A stretch of 64,000 nt of DNA from Hyphomicrobium_A sp965243865 (lineage in GTDB: Bacteria > Pseudomonadota > Alphaproteobacteria > Rhizobiales > Hyphomicrobiaceae). Location of the stretch: contig NZ_OZ251603.1 of NCBI RefSeq assembly GCF_965243865.1, positions 1,922,001-1,986,000 on the forward strand, read 5' to 3'. The translations under genes were made by a program, and so were the position numbers. This document shows positions 26,972 through 36,104 of this stretch, piece after piece (the stretch's first letter is position 1; every line of letters begins with the position of its first letter). The notes under the pieces were generated by a model. The model was not told the origin of the DNA. It did no database searches and saw only the letters and a list, made by a program, of their open reading frames with translations.

Positions 26972-27129
26972 TTTCGCTGCGTCCGGCCGAAAGAAAGCGC
27001 GGGATTACAGGAGCCAGACGCTTAAGACAAGCGCTTTGTCGCCGTCAAAGCCCGGCCAGCGAGCCTATGCGACTGGCCTTCGAGCATCGCATGAACGGCC
27101 GTCATCCATAGGGAAGCAGCAATGGGCAG

Positions 27130-27336
27130 CTAGGCGATAATATCAGGGAGAAGCTGGTCCTCGATCGCCATCATGCGATCCTTGATGGCGAGCTTCTTCT
27201 TCTTCAGGCGTTTCACCAGCAACTGATCCGCCGTGGACGAATCTTCAAGCAAAATGATTTGGTCGTCCAGCTCGCGGTGCTCCGCCCTGAGCCTGACCAG
27301 TTCGTCCCGAAGCTCTCTCTCGTCGATGCGTTTCAT
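27130..27336 (-). CDS. YdcH-like (DUF465) coiled-coil protein
   Basis: The 68-residue protein is an all-helical coiled coil (RDELVRLRAEHRELDDQI, then KRLKKKKLAIKDRMMAIEDQ), the DUF465/YdcH pattern. The family is widespread and of unknown function. It is divergent from a second, shorter YdcH-like gene 260 bases away. Confidence 0.85.
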   Translation of the reverse strand: MKRIDERELRDELVRLRAEHRELDDQIILLEDSSTADQLLVKRLKKKKLAIKDRMMAIEDQLLPDIIA

Positions 27337-27598
27337 TGGCCGGCTCGGTCAATGCCCCTCTTAAACACCGTGCGAGCGGGCGGACTATCGACCTGTTCCC
27401 AGCTGATAGCAAGCACTTGGCACGCGAGACGACCGCTTATGACGTCTATGTCGCTAGCGCAATAGCGATAAGCGCAGCTTGGCAGGAGTTCCCATTTTCA
27501 TCAAAAATTACGCATCACCTGAACCCTTCTGGGGTTGGACAACGCCACAATCATCTGGCACGCTACTATGTGTCTTCAACAGCTCATGGAGGACCATG

Positions 27599-27778
27599 AT
27601 GGCGCTTGCAGCTCACATCGCAGAGCTAGCGGAGAAGCACAAACTTCTCGAGCGTAGAATTGAAGCAGAGGTCACCCGCCCCGGTTCGGATGACCAAGAA
27701 ATCTACCGTATGAAGCTGGAAAAGCTGAAACTCAAAGACGAGATCACCCGTCTCAGCGAAAGCGAGACTCGCCACTAG
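27599..27778 (+). CDS. YdcH-like (DUF465) coiled-coil protein
   Basis: ATG 27599 is five bases after GGAGGA and is chosen over ATG 27596, which is only two bases away from it. The 59-residue product (HIAELAEKHKLLERRIEAEV, then YRMKLEKLKLKDEITRL) is the short classical DUF465 form. Function is unknown. A hairpin follows the stop codon. Confidence 0.85.
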   Translation: MALAAHIAELAEKHKLLERRIEAEVTRPGSDDQEIYRMKLEKLKLKDEITRLSESETRH

Positions 27779-27798
27779 CGCAAATCCCCCCAATGACC

Positions 27799-27825
27799 AG
27801 GCGAGCGGTCACCGCTCGCCTTCTC
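27799..27825. terminator. Hairpin between convergent genes
   Basis: AGGCGAGCGGT/ACCGCTCGCCT is a near-perfect inverted repeat around a single C. In RNA it would fold with a small loop, followed by TTCTCTT. It serves the YdcH-like gene and perhaps the opposing ligase gene. Confidence 0.6.
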
Positions 27826-27883
27826 TTGGGCGGTGTACGAGCAATCCGCGCGCACAGCCTCAGCCGTGCGCCTTTCACTTTGC

Positions 27884-29512
27884 TCAGGCGTCCTTCGCCA
27901 TCTCACGCAGCTTGAATTTCTGGATCTTGCCTGTCGACGTGCGCGGCACCTCCGCGAACACGATGTGCCGCGGGCACTTGTATTTTGCCAGCCGCTCGCG
28001 GCACCAATCCATCAATTCATCCATCGTCGCGTCCATGCCTGGACGCAGTTCGATGAACGCACATGGCGTCTCGCCCCACTTGTCGTCCGGCTTGGCGACG
28101 ACCGCGCAATAGGCGACGGCCGGATGCTTGTAGAGCACATCCTCGACCTCGATCGATGAGATGTTCTCGCCGCCCGAGATGATGATGTCTTTCGAACGAT
28201 CTTTCAGCTGGATGTAGCCGTCGGGATAGAGCACGCCGAGATCGCCTGAGTGGAACCAGCCCCCCTCGAAAGCTTCATCGGTCGCCTTCTGATTCTTCAG
28301 ATAACCCTTCATCACGATGTTGCCGCGGAACATGACCTCGCCGATGGTCTCGCCATCTGCCGGCACCCGCTGCATCGTCGACGGGTCCATCACGGTGAGG
28401 TCTTCCAGCGCCAGATAGCGCACACCTTGCCGCGTCCGCTTGAACGCCCGCCCCGCCTCGTCGAGGCCGTTCCAGTCGACGTTCCACTCGTTGACGACCG
28501 CCGGGCCGTAAGTCTCGGTGAGCCCGTAGAGATGCGTCAGGTGGAAACCGGCCGCCGCCATCGCGTCCATCACCGCTTGCGGCGGCGGAGCGGCAGCATG
28601 ATTGAACGACACCTTGTGCTCGATGGATCGCCTCTCGTCCGGCGATGCATTGAGCAGCGTCGCCATCACGATCGGTGCACCGGAGATGTGCGTCACCCGG
28701 TGTTCGACGATCGCGTCGTACATCGCCTTGGCGCGCACCCAGCGCAGGCACACGTGCGTGCCGGCAACCGCCGACAGCGACCACGGGAAGCACCAGCCGT
28801 TGCAGTGGAACATCGGCAGCGTCCACAGGTAGACCGGATGCTGCCCCATGCCCGCTTCGAGATTGTTGGCGTAGCACATCAGCGCCGCACCGCGATGATG
28901 GTAGACGACGCCCTTCGGGTTGCCGGTCGTACCGGACGTGTAGTTGAGCGAGATCGCATTCCACTCGTCCGAGGGCATCGACCACTCGAATTCCGGATCG
29001 CCCGCCGCGATGAAGTCCTCATATTCGACGTCCGACAACCGCTCGCCGCTCTGCGGGAATTCCTTGTCGTCGTAGTCGACCACCGGCGGCTTCACGTTCG
29101 CCTGCTCCAGCGCGGCCTTCGACAGCGGCGCGAATTCCCGGTCGGTGATGAAGAACTTCGCATCGGCATGATCGAGCTGGAAAGCTACGATCGGCGCATC
29201 GAGCCGCGTGTTGATCGTATGCAGCACCGCACCCAGCATCGGCACCGCGTAGTGCGCTTCCAGCATGGCCGGCGTGTTCGCCAGCATCACCGAGACGGTG
29301 TCGCCCTCGCCGATCCCGCGCGCTGCCAGCGCCGATGCAAGCTGTCGGCAGCGGGCATAAAACTCGCCGTAGGTAAAACGCCGCGCCCCGTGAATGATGG
29401 CCGGATGGTTCGGATAGACGAGCGCGGCGCGCTGCAAAAACTGCAGCGGTGTCAACGGCTGGTAGTTGGCGCGGTTCTTCTCGAGGTGTTCATTAAACGG
29501 ATTGGAGGGCAT
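27884..29512 (-). CDS. Acyl-CoA synthetase (AMP-forming)
   Basis: The 542-residue enzyme joins a fatty or other carboxylic acid to CoA through an acyl-adenylate. The P-loop is NYTSGTTGNPKGVVYHHRG, the A5 motif LYGLTETYG, and A7-A8 WFHSGDLGVLYPDGYIQLKDR followed by DIIISGGENISS. The catalytic Lys is near the end in STGKIQKFKLRE. It resembles the medium/long-chain FadD-like and plant AAE-type group. Exact chain length cannot be read from sequence. It is monocistronic. Confidence 0.92.
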   Translation of the reverse strand: MPSNPFNEHLEKNRANYQPLTPLQFLQRAALVYPNHPAIIHGARRFTYGEFYARCRQLASALAARGIGEGDTVSVMLANTPAMLEAHYAVPMLGAVLHTINTRLDAPIVAFQLDHADAKFFITDREFAPLSKAALEQANVKPPVVDYDDKEFPQSGERLSDVEYEDFIAAGDPEFEWSMPSDEWNAISLNYTSGTTGNPKGVVYHHRGAALMCYANNLEAGMGQHPVYLWTLPMFHCNGWCFPWSLSAVAGTHVCLRWVRAKAMYDAIVEHRVTHISGAPIVMATLLNASPDERRSIEHKVSFNHAAAPPPQAVMDAMAAAGFHLTHLYGLTETYGPAVVNEWNVDWNGLDEAGRAFKRTRQGVRYLALEDLTVMDPSTMQRVPADGETIGEVMFRGNIVMKGYLKNQKATDEAFEGGWFHSGDLGVLYPDGYIQLKDRSKDIIISGGENISSIEVEDVLYKHPAVAYCAVVAKPDDKWGETPCAFIELRPGMDATMDELMDWCRERLAKYKCPRHIVFAEVPRTSTGKIQKFKLREMAKDA

Positions 29513-29732
29513 GTTGGGGCTGGCGCTCGGTGGCTAAGTGCACGCGGGGTATCCGCATATTCGCAATGACGCTAGCGAAAGCGCTCCCGCCCGGCAATGC
29601 CGATATCCCATTGCCCAATTGCTGGGCGAAGATGCTGTGCCAATCCTCAAAAATCTTCGCTGATCCAGCTGTTGCGACGGAAAGGAAGGCGCTACTCTGT
29701 TTCTACCGCATGGTCCGCAGTGGGAGATGGCC

Positions 29733-29816
29733 ATGAGTGAACTCAAACAGCAGACGATCGCCTTGTGGATCCTGCTGATGTTGCTGATTGTCGTGGTGCC
29801 CCTCGCACTCGAATAG
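29733..29816 (+). CDS. Possible 27-residue membrane peptide
   Basis: ATG 29733 has GGGAG six bases upstream. The product is MSELKQQTIALWILLMLLIV followed by VVPLALE: a short polar N terminus and one membrane helix. Such micropeptides often attach to larger membrane complexes, but no partner is adjacent. Evidence is limited to the ribosome site and amphipathic layout. Confidence 0.4.
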   Translation: MSELKQQTIALWILLMLLIVVVPLALE

Positions 29817-29988
29817 CGTGGGCACGCGAGTATCGCTCAGTACTGCAGCCGCCTGACGCCGCACCATTTCGGCGCGCGCTCTTCTGTGCTCTTCCGCCGC
29901 CGCGCATCGACCTCGGCTCAAGGCCAACTGTCCTGCTGAGGCCTCCCCCCATGCCGACGCTGGCCGGCCTACGGGAAGCCCACTTGTC

Positions 29989-30011
29989 ATCCTCGGCTTC
30001 ATGCCGAGGAT
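29989..30011. repeat. Dispersed palindrome, copy 1
   Basis: ATCCTCGGC-ttcat-GCCGAGGAT, 9-bp arms. Related palindromes lie at 30062 and 58547. Similar short palindromes are common between genes in Rhizobiales. Confidence 0.65.
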
Positions 30012-30061
30012 TCACAGTAGCCAATCCTCCCACGCGTAACCGCAATAGGGGATGGCTGGGT

Positions 30062-30080
30062 CCTCGGGACAAGCCCGAGG
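30062..30080. repeat. Dispersed palindrome, copy 2
   Basis: CCTCGGG-acaag-CCCGAGG, the same family as the palindromes at 29989 and 58547. Confidence 0.65.
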
Positions 30081-30136
30081 GTGAGGTTGAGAGAGCCGAT
30101 TCCCCTCGGCCGCGAAGCGGCAAGGACGCAAGGCGC

Positions 30137-30258
30137 CCCGCGCCCACGCTCCGATCGTCTATCAACGAGGACGTGAATCGGCAGCGCAAAAAAAGCCGCG
30201 GCCATCAGCTCGCGCGACCCAGCCGCACACAAAGCTTCTCGACACTAGCGTCACCTGG
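30137..30258 (-). repeat. 3'-UTR repeat element, copy B2 (long form)
   Basis: Minus strand: GAGAAGCTTTGTGTGCGGCT, GGGTCGCGCGAGCTGATGGC, CGCGG then seven T and a 3' tail ending GATTCACGTCC. It aligns with copy D (41461-41570) over about 110 bases, including the tail. The GCGGCT/GGCCGC stem followed by T7 resembles an intrinsic terminator. Confidence 0.7.
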
Positions 30259-30300
30259 AGAAAAGCGCCGCGAAGCGGCAAGGCGCCAAGGGCGCCCGGC

Positions 30301-30366
30301 GCGAGCGCCAGATTTCAGCGGGCGCAAGCCCAGCCGCACGGCATGCTTCCCTCAGCTTGTGTCGCC
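30301..30366 (-). repeat. 3'-UTR repeat element, copy B1
   Basis: Minus strand: GGCGACACAAGCTGAGGGAA then GCATGCCGTGCGGCTGGGC. It begins 6 bases after the stop codon of the DUF1013 gene and is tandem with copy B2 in the same orientation. Between them lies a GCCGCGAAGCGGCAAGG segment also seen near 30110 and 45210. Confidence 0.65.
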
Positions 30367-30372
30367 TGGAAC

Positions 30373-31113
30373 TTACTGCTCGTCTTCCTCGTCGCGGCGT
30401 TCCCCACCCGACAGCTCCTTGAGCTTGGCGAACACGCGGGCCTGCTCTTCCTGCTCGGTCTCCTCGCGCTCCTCCGCATGACGGGGCTGCACGATCTCGA
30501 CGCGGCGCTCGGCCGTCGTCTCCTCGGTCGGCAAAAGCGTCCCGGCCTGCTCGATGTCGGGCATGTCCTTACGCTCGCGCTCCACCCGGCGCGCCGCCTT
30601 CTTCACCTCGGCGTCGAGGTCGATCTGCGAGCAAAGTCCAAGGGTTACCGGGTCTTGCGGGGTAAGATTCGCCGCGTTCCAGTGCGAGCGGTCGCGGATC
30701 TGCTGGATGGTCGGCTTCGTTGTGCCAACCAGACGCATGATCTGGCTGTCCTTCAACTCCGGGTGGTTGCGCAACAGCCAGACGACGGCGTTCGGGCGGT
30801 CCTGGCGGCGCGACACCGGCGTATACCGCGGGCCCTTCCGGGTGGGCGTCTCGGGCACGATCACCTTCGGCTCGGCAAGGCGAAGCGCCCGGGCCGGATT
30901 CTCCTCCGCTCCCTCGATTTCCTCGCGCGTCAGCTGCCCAGAGGTGACGGGGTCGAGGCCCTTGATGCCCTGAGCCACATCGCCGTCGGCGATACCCTTC
31001 ACTTCCAGGACGTGCAGGCCGCAAAACGAAGCAATCTGGTCGAACGTCAGCGAGGTGTTCTCGACGAGCCATACGGCCGTCGCCTTGGGCATCAGGGGTC
31101 TACGGTCGCTCAT
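30373..31113 (-). CDS. DUF1013 cell-cycle regulator (TrcR-like)
   Basis: The 246-residue protein matches DUF1013, an alphaproteobacterial family that includes the cell-cycle transcription regulator TrcR. The N-terminal part holds MPKATAVWLVENTSLTFDQI and FCGLHVLEVKGIADGDVAQ. A second helix-turn-helix-like stretch is AVVWLLRNHPELKDSQIMRL with GTTKPTIQQIRDRSHW. The C-terminal 60 residues are Glu-rich and probably disordered. It is expected to act with RNA polymerase or DNA. Two repeat elements follow its stop codon. Confidence 0.85.
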   Translation of the reverse strand: MSDRRPLMPKATAVWLVENTSLTFDQIASFCGLHVLEVKGIADGDVAQGIKGLDPVTSGQLTREEIEGAEENPARALRLAEPKVIVPETPTRKGPRYTPVSRRQDRPNAVVWLLRNHPELKDSQIMRLVGTTKPTIQQIRDRSHWNAANLTPQDPVTLGLCSQIDLDAEVKKAARRVERERKDMPDIEQAGTLLPTEETTAERRVEIVQPRHAEEREETEQEEQARVFAKLKELSGGERRDEEDEQ

Positions 31114-31341
31114 AGGGGCTTAACCTCCGGCTTCCTGCGTCGGTCCGCAGGGCCAAATCTTTTCTGGGGCAACTGGGGAATGGGCGCCTTATAGCCCTTA
31201 GGGGCCCCGACGGCAACAACGCCGCCCCCGGTTGCAGATCCTTCCAGCCTCAGCGCACCCGCCCGAGTTGCCCCGATGGTGCAGCGCAGATAGTGTGCCG
31301 CCGGCCGCGGGGACGGCACCACGAACGGGAAGGGATTAAGC

Positions 31342-31776
31342 ATGGGCACGACGCCGAAGAGCGTTTATTTCGAAGATCTTAGCGTCGGACAGGAGGCAAG
31401 CACCTCCAACACGGTGACCGCCGACGTCATCCGCGCCTTCGCCGACGTCTCCGGTGACCGGAACCCCGTTCACATCGACCCCGACTACGCCGCCGGCACC
31501 ATTTTTAAAGAGCGCATCGCCCACGGCATGCTCTCCGCCGCGTTCATCTCGGCCGTGTTCGGAATGGAGCTGCCAGGCCCAGGCGCGATCTACATTTCGC
31601 AGACAATGAACTTCAAGGCGCCGGTCAAAATCGGCGACGTTGTCGTCACTACGGTCAAGGTGGCTGAGCTGATCCCTGAGAAAAAGCGCGCCCGCTTCGA
31701 CTGCGTATGCACCGTCAACGGCAAGGCCGTCGTGCAGGGCGAGGCCGTGCTCATGGTTCCAACCCGCCCGGCTTGA
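31342..31776 (+). CDS. MaoC-family (R)-specific enoyl-CoA hydratase
   Basis: The 144-residue single hot-dog protein carries the hydratase motif with catalytic Asp and His (GDRNPVHIDPDYA) and the downstream FKERIAHGML. PhaJ-type enzymes hydrate trans-2-enoyl-CoA to (R)-3-hydroxyacyl-CoA, supplying PHA synthesis from fatty acids. Length and motif fit that type, though substrate range cannot be read. It lies 50 bases before ribF and could be cotranscribed. Confidence 0.9.
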   Translation: MGTTPKSVYFEDLSVGQEASTSNTVTADVIRAFADVSGDRNPVHIDPDYAAGTIFKERIAHGMLSAAFISAVFGMELPGPGAIYISQTMNFKAPVKIGDVVVTTVKVAELIPEKKRARFDCVCTVNGKAVVQGEAVLMVPTRPA

Positions 31777-31826
31777 AGCTGCGATAAGCCCTGTCCATCT
31801 GAGCAATCTGGTCCCGCCGAGGCACT

Positions 31827-32753
31827 ATGCTCATCGTCCACGGCTATAACGAGGTGCCGGCGCAAGCGCGCGGAGCCGTGCTCGCCATCGGCAATTTCGA
31901 TGGCGTTCATCGCGGCCACCAGGAGCTGCTGCGCGTCGCCGCCACAACTGGGCGGCAACTCGGCGCGCCGTCCGGCGCGATCCTGTTCGAGCCGCACCCG
32001 CGCGAGTTCTTCCATCCCGAGGAGCCGCACTTTCACCTGACGCCGCTACCGCAGAAACTGCGCCTCCTCGAAGCGGCTGGGCTCGATCTCGCCGTCGTGC
32101 TCGACTTCAACAAGGCCCTCGCCGGACTATCGGCCATCGACTTCATTGACGACGTCGTCGTCAAAGGCCTTGGCGCCCGCCACGTCGTGATCGGTTATGA
32201 TTTCTTCTTTGGCCACCAACGCAGCGGCACGCCCGATACGATGCGCGAGGCCGCAGACCGGGCGGGCTTCGGCGTGACCATCATTCCTCCAGTCGCCGAA
32301 GGCGGAGAGGTGTTCTCCTCCAGCGCCATCCGGCTGCGTCTTGCCCAGGGTGACGTCAGGGGCGCAGCTGAGCTTCTTGGCCGCACCTGGCGCGTTGAGG
32401 GCACCGTCGTCGGCGGCGCCCAGCGCGGCACCGGCCTCGGCTTTCCCACCGCCAACATTCCGCTGCCCCGCGGCACCGCGCTCGGTCACGGCATCTATGC
32501 CGTCCGCGTCATCGTCGATGGCGCGCGCCACGACGCCGCCGCCTACCTCGGCACGCGCCCGACGTACGATAACGGAATGCCGGTGCTGGAGGTTTTCCTG
32601 TTCGACTTCGATGACAATCTCTATGGCAAGGTCATCGAGGTCGAGTTCGTCGACTTCATCCGGCCCGACCGCAAATTCGATTCGAGCGAGGCCCTCGTGG
32701 AGCAGATGCAAAAGGACGTCGCCCAAGCCCGCGACATCCTCGCCTCCATGTAG
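31827..32753 (+). CDS. ribF: Bifunctional riboflavin kinase / FAD synthetase
   Basis: The 308-residue enzyme makes FMN and FAD from riboflavin. The N-terminal nucleotidyltransferase domain has AIGNFDGVHRGHQELL and FFGHQRSGT. The C-terminal kinase domain has GTGLGFPTANIPLP and the GIYAVRV strand with PTYDNGMPVLEVFLFDF. Length is normal. ileS and lspA follow after a repeat, a common gene order in proteobacteria (ribF-ileS-lspA). Confidence 0.96.
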   Translation: MLIVHGYNEVPAQARGAVLAIGNFDGVHRGHQELLRVAATTGRQLGAPSGAILFEPHPREFFHPEEPHFHLTPLPQKLRLLEAAGLDLAVVLDFNKALAGLSAIDFIDDVVVKGLGARHVVIGYDFFFGHQRSGTPDTMREAADRAGFGVTIIPPVAEGGEVFSSSAIRLRLAQGDVRGAAELLGRTWRVEGTVVGGAQRGTGLGFPTANIPLPRGTALGHGIYAVRVIVDGARHDAAAYLGTRPTYDNGMPVLEVFLFDFDDNLYGKVIEVEFVDFIRPDRKFDSSEALVEQMQKDVAQARDILASM

Positions 32754-32754
32754 C

Positions 32755-32863
32755 TCCCTCTCCCCATTTTTATGGGGTGAGGGTTGGGGAGAGGGGCAGC
32801 CTGCTGCTTCGGCGCTCTTTTCGGCCCCTCACCCTAGCCCTCTCCCCGCCAGCGGGGAGAGGG
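32755..32863. repeat. CT/GA-rich palindromic repeat between ribF and ileS
   Basis: Two nested palindromes (CTCTCCCC...GGGGAGAG and CCCTCTCCCCGCCAGCGGGG followed by AGAGGG) fill most of the spacer. Elements of this composition are common interspersed repeats in Rhizobiales. It may attenuate read-through into ileS. Confidence 0.7.
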
Positions 32864-32951
32864 AAAGCCGATGGTGGCAACGTGTCGACCATGTTGCTAG
32901 AACGCCGGCCAGATGCCGGAGACCAACCGGAACACCGGAAAGATTAAGACC

Positions 32952-35900
32952 ATGGCGAAGGACAATGGCGGCGACAACGCTGCCAAGGACAAACACAAGC
33001 AGGCCGCTGGCGATGCCGCCTCCGCGCAGGCAGAGGGTGATGCCTCCTCGCGCGACTGGGGCAAAACGCTGTTCCTGCCCGAAACGCCGTTCCCGATGCG
33101 CGCCGGTCTCCCCGACCTCGAGCCGCGCCTGCTCGCCCGCTGGGCCGAAATCGGCCTCTACGAGCGCCTGCGCGAGAAGGGCCGCAACCGCGCGAAGTTC
33201 CTGCTGCACGATGGCCCGCCCTACGCCAACGGCAACATCCACATCGGCCACGCGCTCAACAAGATCCTGAAAGATCTCGTCGTCAAATCGCAGCAAATGC
33301 TCGGCTTCGATTCCAACTACGTGCCCGGCTGGGACTGCCACGGCCTGCCGATCGAATGGAAGATCGAGGAAGCCTACCGCGCCAAAGGCCGCAACAAGGA
33401 CGCGGTGCCGATCAACGAGTTCCGCCGCGAGTGCCGCGAGTTCGCCGCACACTGGATCGACGTGCAGCGCGGCGAGTTCAAGCGTCTCGGCGTCATCGGC
33501 GACTGGGACCATCCCTATAAGACGATGGACTATCCGGCCGAGGCCGTGATCGCGGGCGAACTCATGAAGTTCGCCATGAACGGCACGCTCTATCGCGGGT
33601 CGAAGCCCGTGATGTGGTCGGTCGTTGAAAAGACCGCGCTCGCCGAGGCCGAGGTCGAGTACCAGGACTATCAGTCCGACACGATCTGGGTGAAGTTCCC
33701 CGTCAGGACCAAGGTGATTACAACAAACAACGACACCTCCGTCGCCCGAGATTTTACGCCGACTACAGCGGAAGGTTTCAATTCCGCGCTCGAGACGAAC
33801 GCGACTTTCAAGGGCGCATCGGTCGTGATCTGGACGACCACACCGTGGACCATCCCCGGCAACCGCGCTATCTCGTTCTCATCCAAGATCGGCTACGGCC
33901 TTTACGAGATCACCGCCGCGCCCGAGGGCAACTGGGCCAAGGTTGGCGACAAGCTCATCCTTGCCGACAAGCTCGCCGCCGACGTGATGAAGTCCGCCAA
34001 GGTCGAAGCCTTCGAACGCCGCGCTGACGTCCCCCCCGAGCAGCTGGCCGGCCTCGTCGCCGCGCACCCGCTCGCCGCGCTCGGCTACACCTTCGACGTG
34101 CCCCTGCTCGACGGCGACCACGTCACCGACGACACCGGCACCGGCTTCGTGCACACCGCACCGGGCCACGGCGCCGACGACTACATCATCTGGGTCGCCA
34201 GCCAGAAAGCACTGCGCGATCGCGGCATCGACACCACCATCCCCTTCACCGTGGACGCCGACGGCGTGCTCACCGCCGAGGCGCCAGGCTTCACCGGCAA
34301 GCGCGTGCTCACCGAGAAGGGCGACAAGGGCGACGCCAACGACGCCGTCATCAAGGCGCTGGCCGACGCCGGCAACATCATCGCGCGCGGTCGCGTCAAG
34401 CATCAGTACCCGCATTCCTGGCGCTCCAAGAAGCCGGTCATCTTCCGCAACACGCCGCAGTGGTTCATCGCCATGGATAAGCCCGTGAAGGGCATCCCCA
34501 AGGGCAACAACCAGACCCTGCGCCAGCTTGCGCTCAAGGCGATCGAGGAAACCGAGTGGGTACCGGGCACGGGCGAGAACCGCATCCGCAGCATGGTCGA
34601 CGGACGCCCCGATTGGGTCGTCTCGCGTCAGCGCGCCTGGGGCGTCCCCATCACCGTCTTCCGCCACAAGGAAACGGGCGACATCATCCCTTCGCAGAAG
34701 TTCGCCAAGTCGAAGGAGCTGATCGCGCGCGTCACGCACGCCTTCTCCGAGCGCGGCGCCGACGTCTGGTTCGAGGACGGCGCAACCGAGCGGTTTCTCG
34801 ATGGCCTCGTCGACGATCCGGGGAACTGGGAGCAGGTGCGCGACATTCTCGATGTCTGGTTCGATTCAGGCTCGACGCACGCCTTCACGCTGGAGGACCC
34901 GCATCACTTCCCGACGCTCGCCGGCGTCAAGCGCGTGCGCGACGGCGGCAAGGATCGCGTCATGTACCTCGAAGGCTCCGACCAGCACCGCGGCTGGTTC
35001 CAGTCCTCGCTGCTGGAATCGTGCGGCACCCGCGGCCGCGCACCTTATGACGTGGTGCTCACGCACGGCTTCATCCTCGACGAAAAGGGGGATGAGAAGA
35101 TGTCGAAGTCGAAGGGCAACGCGCTCTCGCCGCAGGACGTGATGGCTAAGTCCGGCGCCGACATCCTGCGCCTGTGGGTCGCATCGGCCGACACCACCAA
35201 CGACATCCGCTTCGGACCTGCCATTGTCCAGTCGGCCGCCGAGGCCTACCGCAAGCTGCGCAACACGGTGCGCTGGATGCTCGGTGCCCTCGCCCACCTC
35301 GACGAGGACGAGCGCGTCAAATTCAAGGATATGCGCGAACTCGAGCTCGAGCGGCTGATGCTGCATCGTCTGATCGAGCTCGACGAGGAAGTGCGCACTG
35401 CTTACCTCGCCTATGACTATCGCAAGATCGTCGCCGTGCTGTCGCAGTTCATGAACACCGAGCTTTCGGCGTTCTACTTCGACATCCGCAAGGACACGCT
35501 CTACTGCGAGCCGTATTCCAGCATGAAGCGCCGCGCCGCGCTCACCGTCATCGACGAGATCTTCAACGCGCTCGTTGCCTGGCTCGCACCGATCCTGTCG
35601 TTCACCGCCGAGGAAGCCTGGCTCGCGCGCCGCCCCGATCGCGAAGGCTCGATCCATCTCGAAACCTTCCCCGAGCTGGATAAGTCCTGGCGCGACGATG
35701 AACTGGCCGCCAAATGGGAGAAGGTGCGCGATGTCCGCCGCGTCGTCACCGGCGCACTCGAGCTGGAGCGCGCCGCCAAGCGCATCGGCTCCAGCCTCGA
35801 GGCCGCGCCCGAAGTCTACGTCGCCGACCCCGACCTCCTGCGCGCGCTCGAAGGCGTCGACTTGGCCGAGGTCGCCATCACCAGTCAGGCGCGCCTCATC

Positions 35901-36104
35901 GCCAAGGCGCCGCCCGAGGACGCCTTCACGCTCCCCGACGTGGCTGGCGTTGGCGTGGTGCCCAAGCTCGCCGAAGGCAAGCGGTGCGCGCGCTCCTGGC
36001 GCGTGCTCCCCGACGTCGGCGCCGACCCGGAGTTCCCGGAACTGTCGCCGCGCGACGCCGAAGCCGTCCGCGAATTCGACGCCCGCGCCGAGGGTGCCAT
36101 ATGA
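32952..36104 (+). CDS. ileS: Isoleucyl-tRNA synthetase
   Basis: The class I synthetase charges tRNA-Ile. The HIGH motif is in PYANGNIHIGHALNK, the editing region includes GTGFVHTAPGHGADDY, and the KMSKS motif is DEKMSKSKGN. ATG 32952 has GGAAAG nine bases upstream. An earlier in-frame ATG at 32913 has no ribosome site. The 1050-residue length fits the alphaproteobacterial form. The N terminus carries a Lys/Ala-rich extension of about 35 residues. The stop codon overlaps the lspA start. Confidence 0.97.
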   Translation: MAKDNGGDNAAKDKHKQAAGDAASAQAEGDASSRDWGKTLFLPETPFPMRAGLPDLEPRLLARWAEIGLYERLREKGRNRAKFLLHDGPPYANGNIHIGHALNKILKDLVVKSQQMLGFDSNYVPGWDCHGLPIEWKIEEAYRAKGRNKDAVPINEFRRECREFAAHWIDVQRGEFKRLGVIGDWDHPYKTMDYPAEAVIAGELMKFAMNGTLYRGSKPVMWSVVEKTALAEAEVEYQDYQSDTIWVKFPVRTKVITTNNDTSVARDFTPTTAEGFNSALETNATFKGASVVIWTTTPWTIPGNRAISFSSKIGYGLYEITAAPEGNWAKVGDKLILADKLAADVMKSAKVEAFERRADVPPEQLAGLVAAHPLAALGYTFDVPLLDGDHVTDDTGTGFVHTAPGHGADDYIIWVASQKALRDRGIDTTIPFTVDADGVLTAEAPGFTGKRVLTEKGDKGDANDAVIKALADAGNIIARGRVKHQYPHSWRSKKPVIFRNTPQWFIAMDKPVKGIPKGNNQTLRQLALKAIEETEWVPGTGENRIRSMVDGRPDWVVSRQRAWGVPITVFRHKETGDIIPSQKFAKSKELIARVTHAFSERGADVWFEDGATERFLDGLVDDPGNWEQVRDILDVWFDSGSTHAFTLEDPHHFPTLAGVKRVRDGGKDRVMYLEGSDQHRGWFQSSLLESCGTRGRAPYDVVLTHGFILDEKGDEKMSKSKGNALSPQDVMAKSGADILRLWVASADTTNDIRFGPAIVQSAAEAYRKLRNTVRWMLGALAHLDEDERVKFKDMRELELERLMLHRLIELDEEVRTAYLAYDYRKIVAVLSQFMNTELSAFYFDIRKDTLYCEPYSSMKRRAALTVIDEIFNALVAWLAPILSFTAEEAWLARRPDREGSIHLETFPELDKSWRDDELAAKWEKVRDVRRVVTGALELERAAKRIGSSLEAAPEVYVADPDLLRALEGVDLAEVAITSQARLIAKAPPEDAFTLPDVAGVGVVPKLAEGKRCARSWRVLPDVGADPEFPELSPRDAEAVREFDARAEGAI

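Noticed and set aside
30100..30300. Insertion sequence or CRISPR in the repeat cluster
   Set aside because: There is no transposase frame, no terminal inverted repeats with target duplications, and no regular repeat-spacer periodicity.
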